From: Anatilimnocola aggregata
GTDB taxonomy: Bacteria; Planctomycetota; Planctomycetia; Pirellulales; Pirellulaceae
Direction of reading: 5' to 3'
Length of the DNA: 64,000 nt
Assembly (NCBI RefSeq): GCF_007747655.1
Contig: NZ_CP036274.1
Location: 5,332,001 to 5,396,000 of the forward strand
Shown: in pieces, positions 62,559-64,000 of the stretch
Layout of the letters: every line of letters starts with the position of its first letter
Position numbering within the stretch: the stretch's first letter is position 1
Position numbers and translations under genes: made by a program
Notes under the pieces: generated by a model
Told to the model about the DNA's origin: nothing
The model's input: only the letters and a program-made list of their open reading frames with translations
Databases searched by the model: none

Positions 62559-64000
62559 ATGAAGCTTCCGCTCCTGCTGTTCGTTTCGATTTTGGGCCTG
62601 GCAAGCCACGCCGCGCAAGCTGCCGATCTCGTGCTGGCCACTGCCGGCAAATGCGAATATCAAATCGTGCTGCCCGATGCGCACCCAAGTCCCGCGGTTG
62701 GTGAAGGCTTGCAGCAGACCGCCCGCTTGCTGCAGGTGGCCTTTCAAGCCAATGGCTTTCAAGTGCCGGTCGTCGCAGAAGGCAAACGCGAGATCGGCAA
62801 ACCGGCCATCTACTTGGGTAGCACCGACTTTGCTCATCAGCAGAAGATTGATTTCACGAAGCTCACCGGCTGGGGATACGTTCACAAAGTTGCCGGGCGC
62901 GATGTCATCATTGCGGGGCGCGACGAGTCTTCGCCGGCCAAGCCAGTTCAAGACCGCCGGCCAACGTGGGATCGCATTGGGACGGCAAAAGGTGTCGTCG
63001 ATTTCCTGCGGCAGTACGTGGGGACGCGATTTCTCTATCCCGATCTCGGCCCTTATGCGCCCATTACAGCAGCGGCCAAAATCGATCTGCTGCAATCTCC
63101 CGCATTCGAATTCCTGCCGATGCCCACCATTGCGGTTCCCGCAGAACTCGACCTGACGAAAATCCCGCTCATCGAATTCAACACGGCGCACCCAGCCCGC
63201 GGCAGCTTCTACGACATTGCCAACAATCGCTTCCCTTTGGTCGATGCCATCTTTGGCGGGCACACGTACGAACGGGCAATTCCCCGCGAACAGTATCGCG
63301 AATCGCACCCCGAGTACTTCGCCCTGATCGGCGGCCAGCGCACTGGCAACGGAACCGGCAACGCGCAGTACTGCATCTCGAATCCGGAAGTGCAAGAGCT
63401 GTTCTATCAAGATCTGATCGTTTCGATCGATCGTGGCTTCAATTCCGTCGATCTCGGCCAGCCCGATGGCTTTCGCGCTTGCCAGTGCGAAAGTTGTGCA
63501 AAGTTGTATGACACTGGAAACGACTGGGGCGAGAAGCTGTGGATTCTGCATCGCAGGCTGGCGGAGCGAGTCAACGAAGCTCGGCCCGGCAAGCTCGTGA
63601 CGATGATGTCATACATTCAGACCGAGCATCCTCCGAAGTCGTTTCAAAAGTTCCCCCCGAACACGCGCATCTTGCTCACCGGGACCAACGACGAAGATAT
63701 CGCGCCCTGGCGCAGCCACGAAGTGCCCGCGGGTTATTCGTCGTACATTTACAACTGGTGCCCGAACCTTGGCACTCGTTACACGCCGATGCGAACCCCG
63801 CGGTACGTCGAGACGCAAGTTCGCCGGCTGAGCCGCAACAAGTTCCAGTCGATCTATCGCGACGGCACCGGCGACCTGTTTGGCTTGGAAGGCCCCGTCT
63901 ATTACACCATGGGCCGCATGTTTGACGATCCAGAGAATCTACAAGCCAAACTGCTCGTGCATGAGTTCTGCGGCGCGGCGTTCGGCAAGTCAGCCCCCTC
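62559..64000 (+). CDS. Secreted DUF4838-domain protein (partial, runs off the window)
   Basis: The frame is open from ATG 62559 to the end of the window, 480 codons, without a stop. It begins with a signal peptide (KLPLLLFVSILGLASHAAQA) and a small alpha/beta domain (YQIVLPDAHPSPAVGEGLQQ, then TARLLQVAFQANGFQVPVVA) like those preceding glycoside-hydrolase-type barrels. From about residue 225 comes the DUF4838 pattern: HPEYFALIGGQR, QYCISNPEVQELF, SVDLGQPDGFRACQCESCAKLYD and MMSYIQTEHPP. DUF4838 proteins are thought to be polysaccharide-active, in line with the many carbohydrate-related genes of planctomycetes. The C-terminus is outside the window. Confidence 0.88.
   Translation, partial: MKLPLLLFVSILGLASHAAQAADLVLATAGKCEYQIVLPDAHPSPAVGEGLQQTARLLQVAFQANGFQVPVVAEGKREIGKPAIYLGSTDFAHQQKIDFTKLTGWGYVHKVAGRDVIIAGRDESSPAKPVQDRRPTWDRIGTAKGVVDFLRQYVGTRFLYPDLGPYAPITAAAKIDLLQSPAFEFLPMPTIAVPAELDLTKIPLIEFNTAHPARGSFYDIANNRFPLVDAIFGGHTYERAIPREQYRESHPEYFALIGGQRTGNGTGNAQYCISNPEVQELFYQDLIVSIDRGFNSVDLGQPDGFRACQCESCAKLYDTGNDWGEKLWILHRRLAERVNEARPGKLVTMMSYIQTEHPPKSFQKFPPNTRILLTGTNDEDIAPWRSHEVPAGYSSYIYNWCPNLGTRYTPMRTPRYVETQVRRLSRNKFQSIYRDGTGDLFGLEGPVYYTMGRMFDDPENLQAKLLVHEFCGAAFGKSAP

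Overview
This 64 kb window is chromosomal DNA of a planctomycete, most likely of the Pirellulales. The evidence is gene content: two prepilin-like DUF1559 proteins with the GFTLVE-type N-terminus, very large Ser/Thr kinases fused to WD40 or sulfatase-modifying (FGE) domains, a type I sulfatase with FGE-family proteins, a giant c-type cytochrome/LamG/propeller protein, a DUF4838 protein, a neutral-ceramidase-like protein, and many small secreted proteins. No rRNA, tRNA or CRISPR array was found by eye.

Layout. 0-3.8 kb: an anaerobic/nitrosative respiration cluster (DUF3365-like haem protein end, quinol nitric oxide reductase, cupin, orphan SdhB-type Fe-S protein). 3.8-6.1 kb: a decayed NAD(P)-binding gene beside a DDE transposase. 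6.1-9.9 kb: a kinase/leucine-rich-repeat/FGE/leucine-rich-repeat mosaic. 9.9-15.2 kb: a scarred accessory region with a duplicated non-coding repeat around a 60-residue gene, then IS21 copy A sitting between two truncated genes (a hypothetical and an RTX/FG-GAP protein). 15.2-30.2 kb: a second 60-residue paralogue, a His-rich secreted protein, a frameshifted DUF1559 gene, a YihY-family membrane protein, an alkyl sulfatase, an arylsulfatase, a D,D-carboxypeptidase, and a tandem pair of small secreted proteins each with its own terminator. 30.6-40.9 kb: a peptidoglycan-binding metalloprotease, a macrodomain protein, a UspA tandem protein, a Y-family polymerase operon, small regulatory-looking proteins, an FGE-domain lipid/sulfur-type secreted operon, a thioredoxin and a ceramidase-like enzyme. 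40.9-43.6 kb: IS21 copy B, with a 5-bp target duplication. 43.6-55.2 kb: a CAP-domain protein, a kinase/WD40 protein, an odd 643-bp segment bounded by 15-bp inverted repeats, a DUF1559 plus lipoprotein pair, an HExxH/lectin-like protein, a NUDIX hydrolase and a WD40 fragment. 55.2-57.8 kb: IS21 copy C. 58.4-64 kb: a divergent pair (cytochrome-c/LamG protein and DUF4838 protein) sharing a control region with a 14-bp inverted repeat.

The strongest themes are extracellular substrate breakdown and cell-envelope work, large signalling kinases, and recent genome rearrangement by one IS21-family element whose three 2,629-bp copies encode identical proteins. The best candidates for something undescribed are the 60-residue paralogue family with a conserved palindrome upstream, the repeat pair flanking one member, the kinase/LRR/FGE mosaic, and the inverted-repeat-bounded segment near 48 kb.
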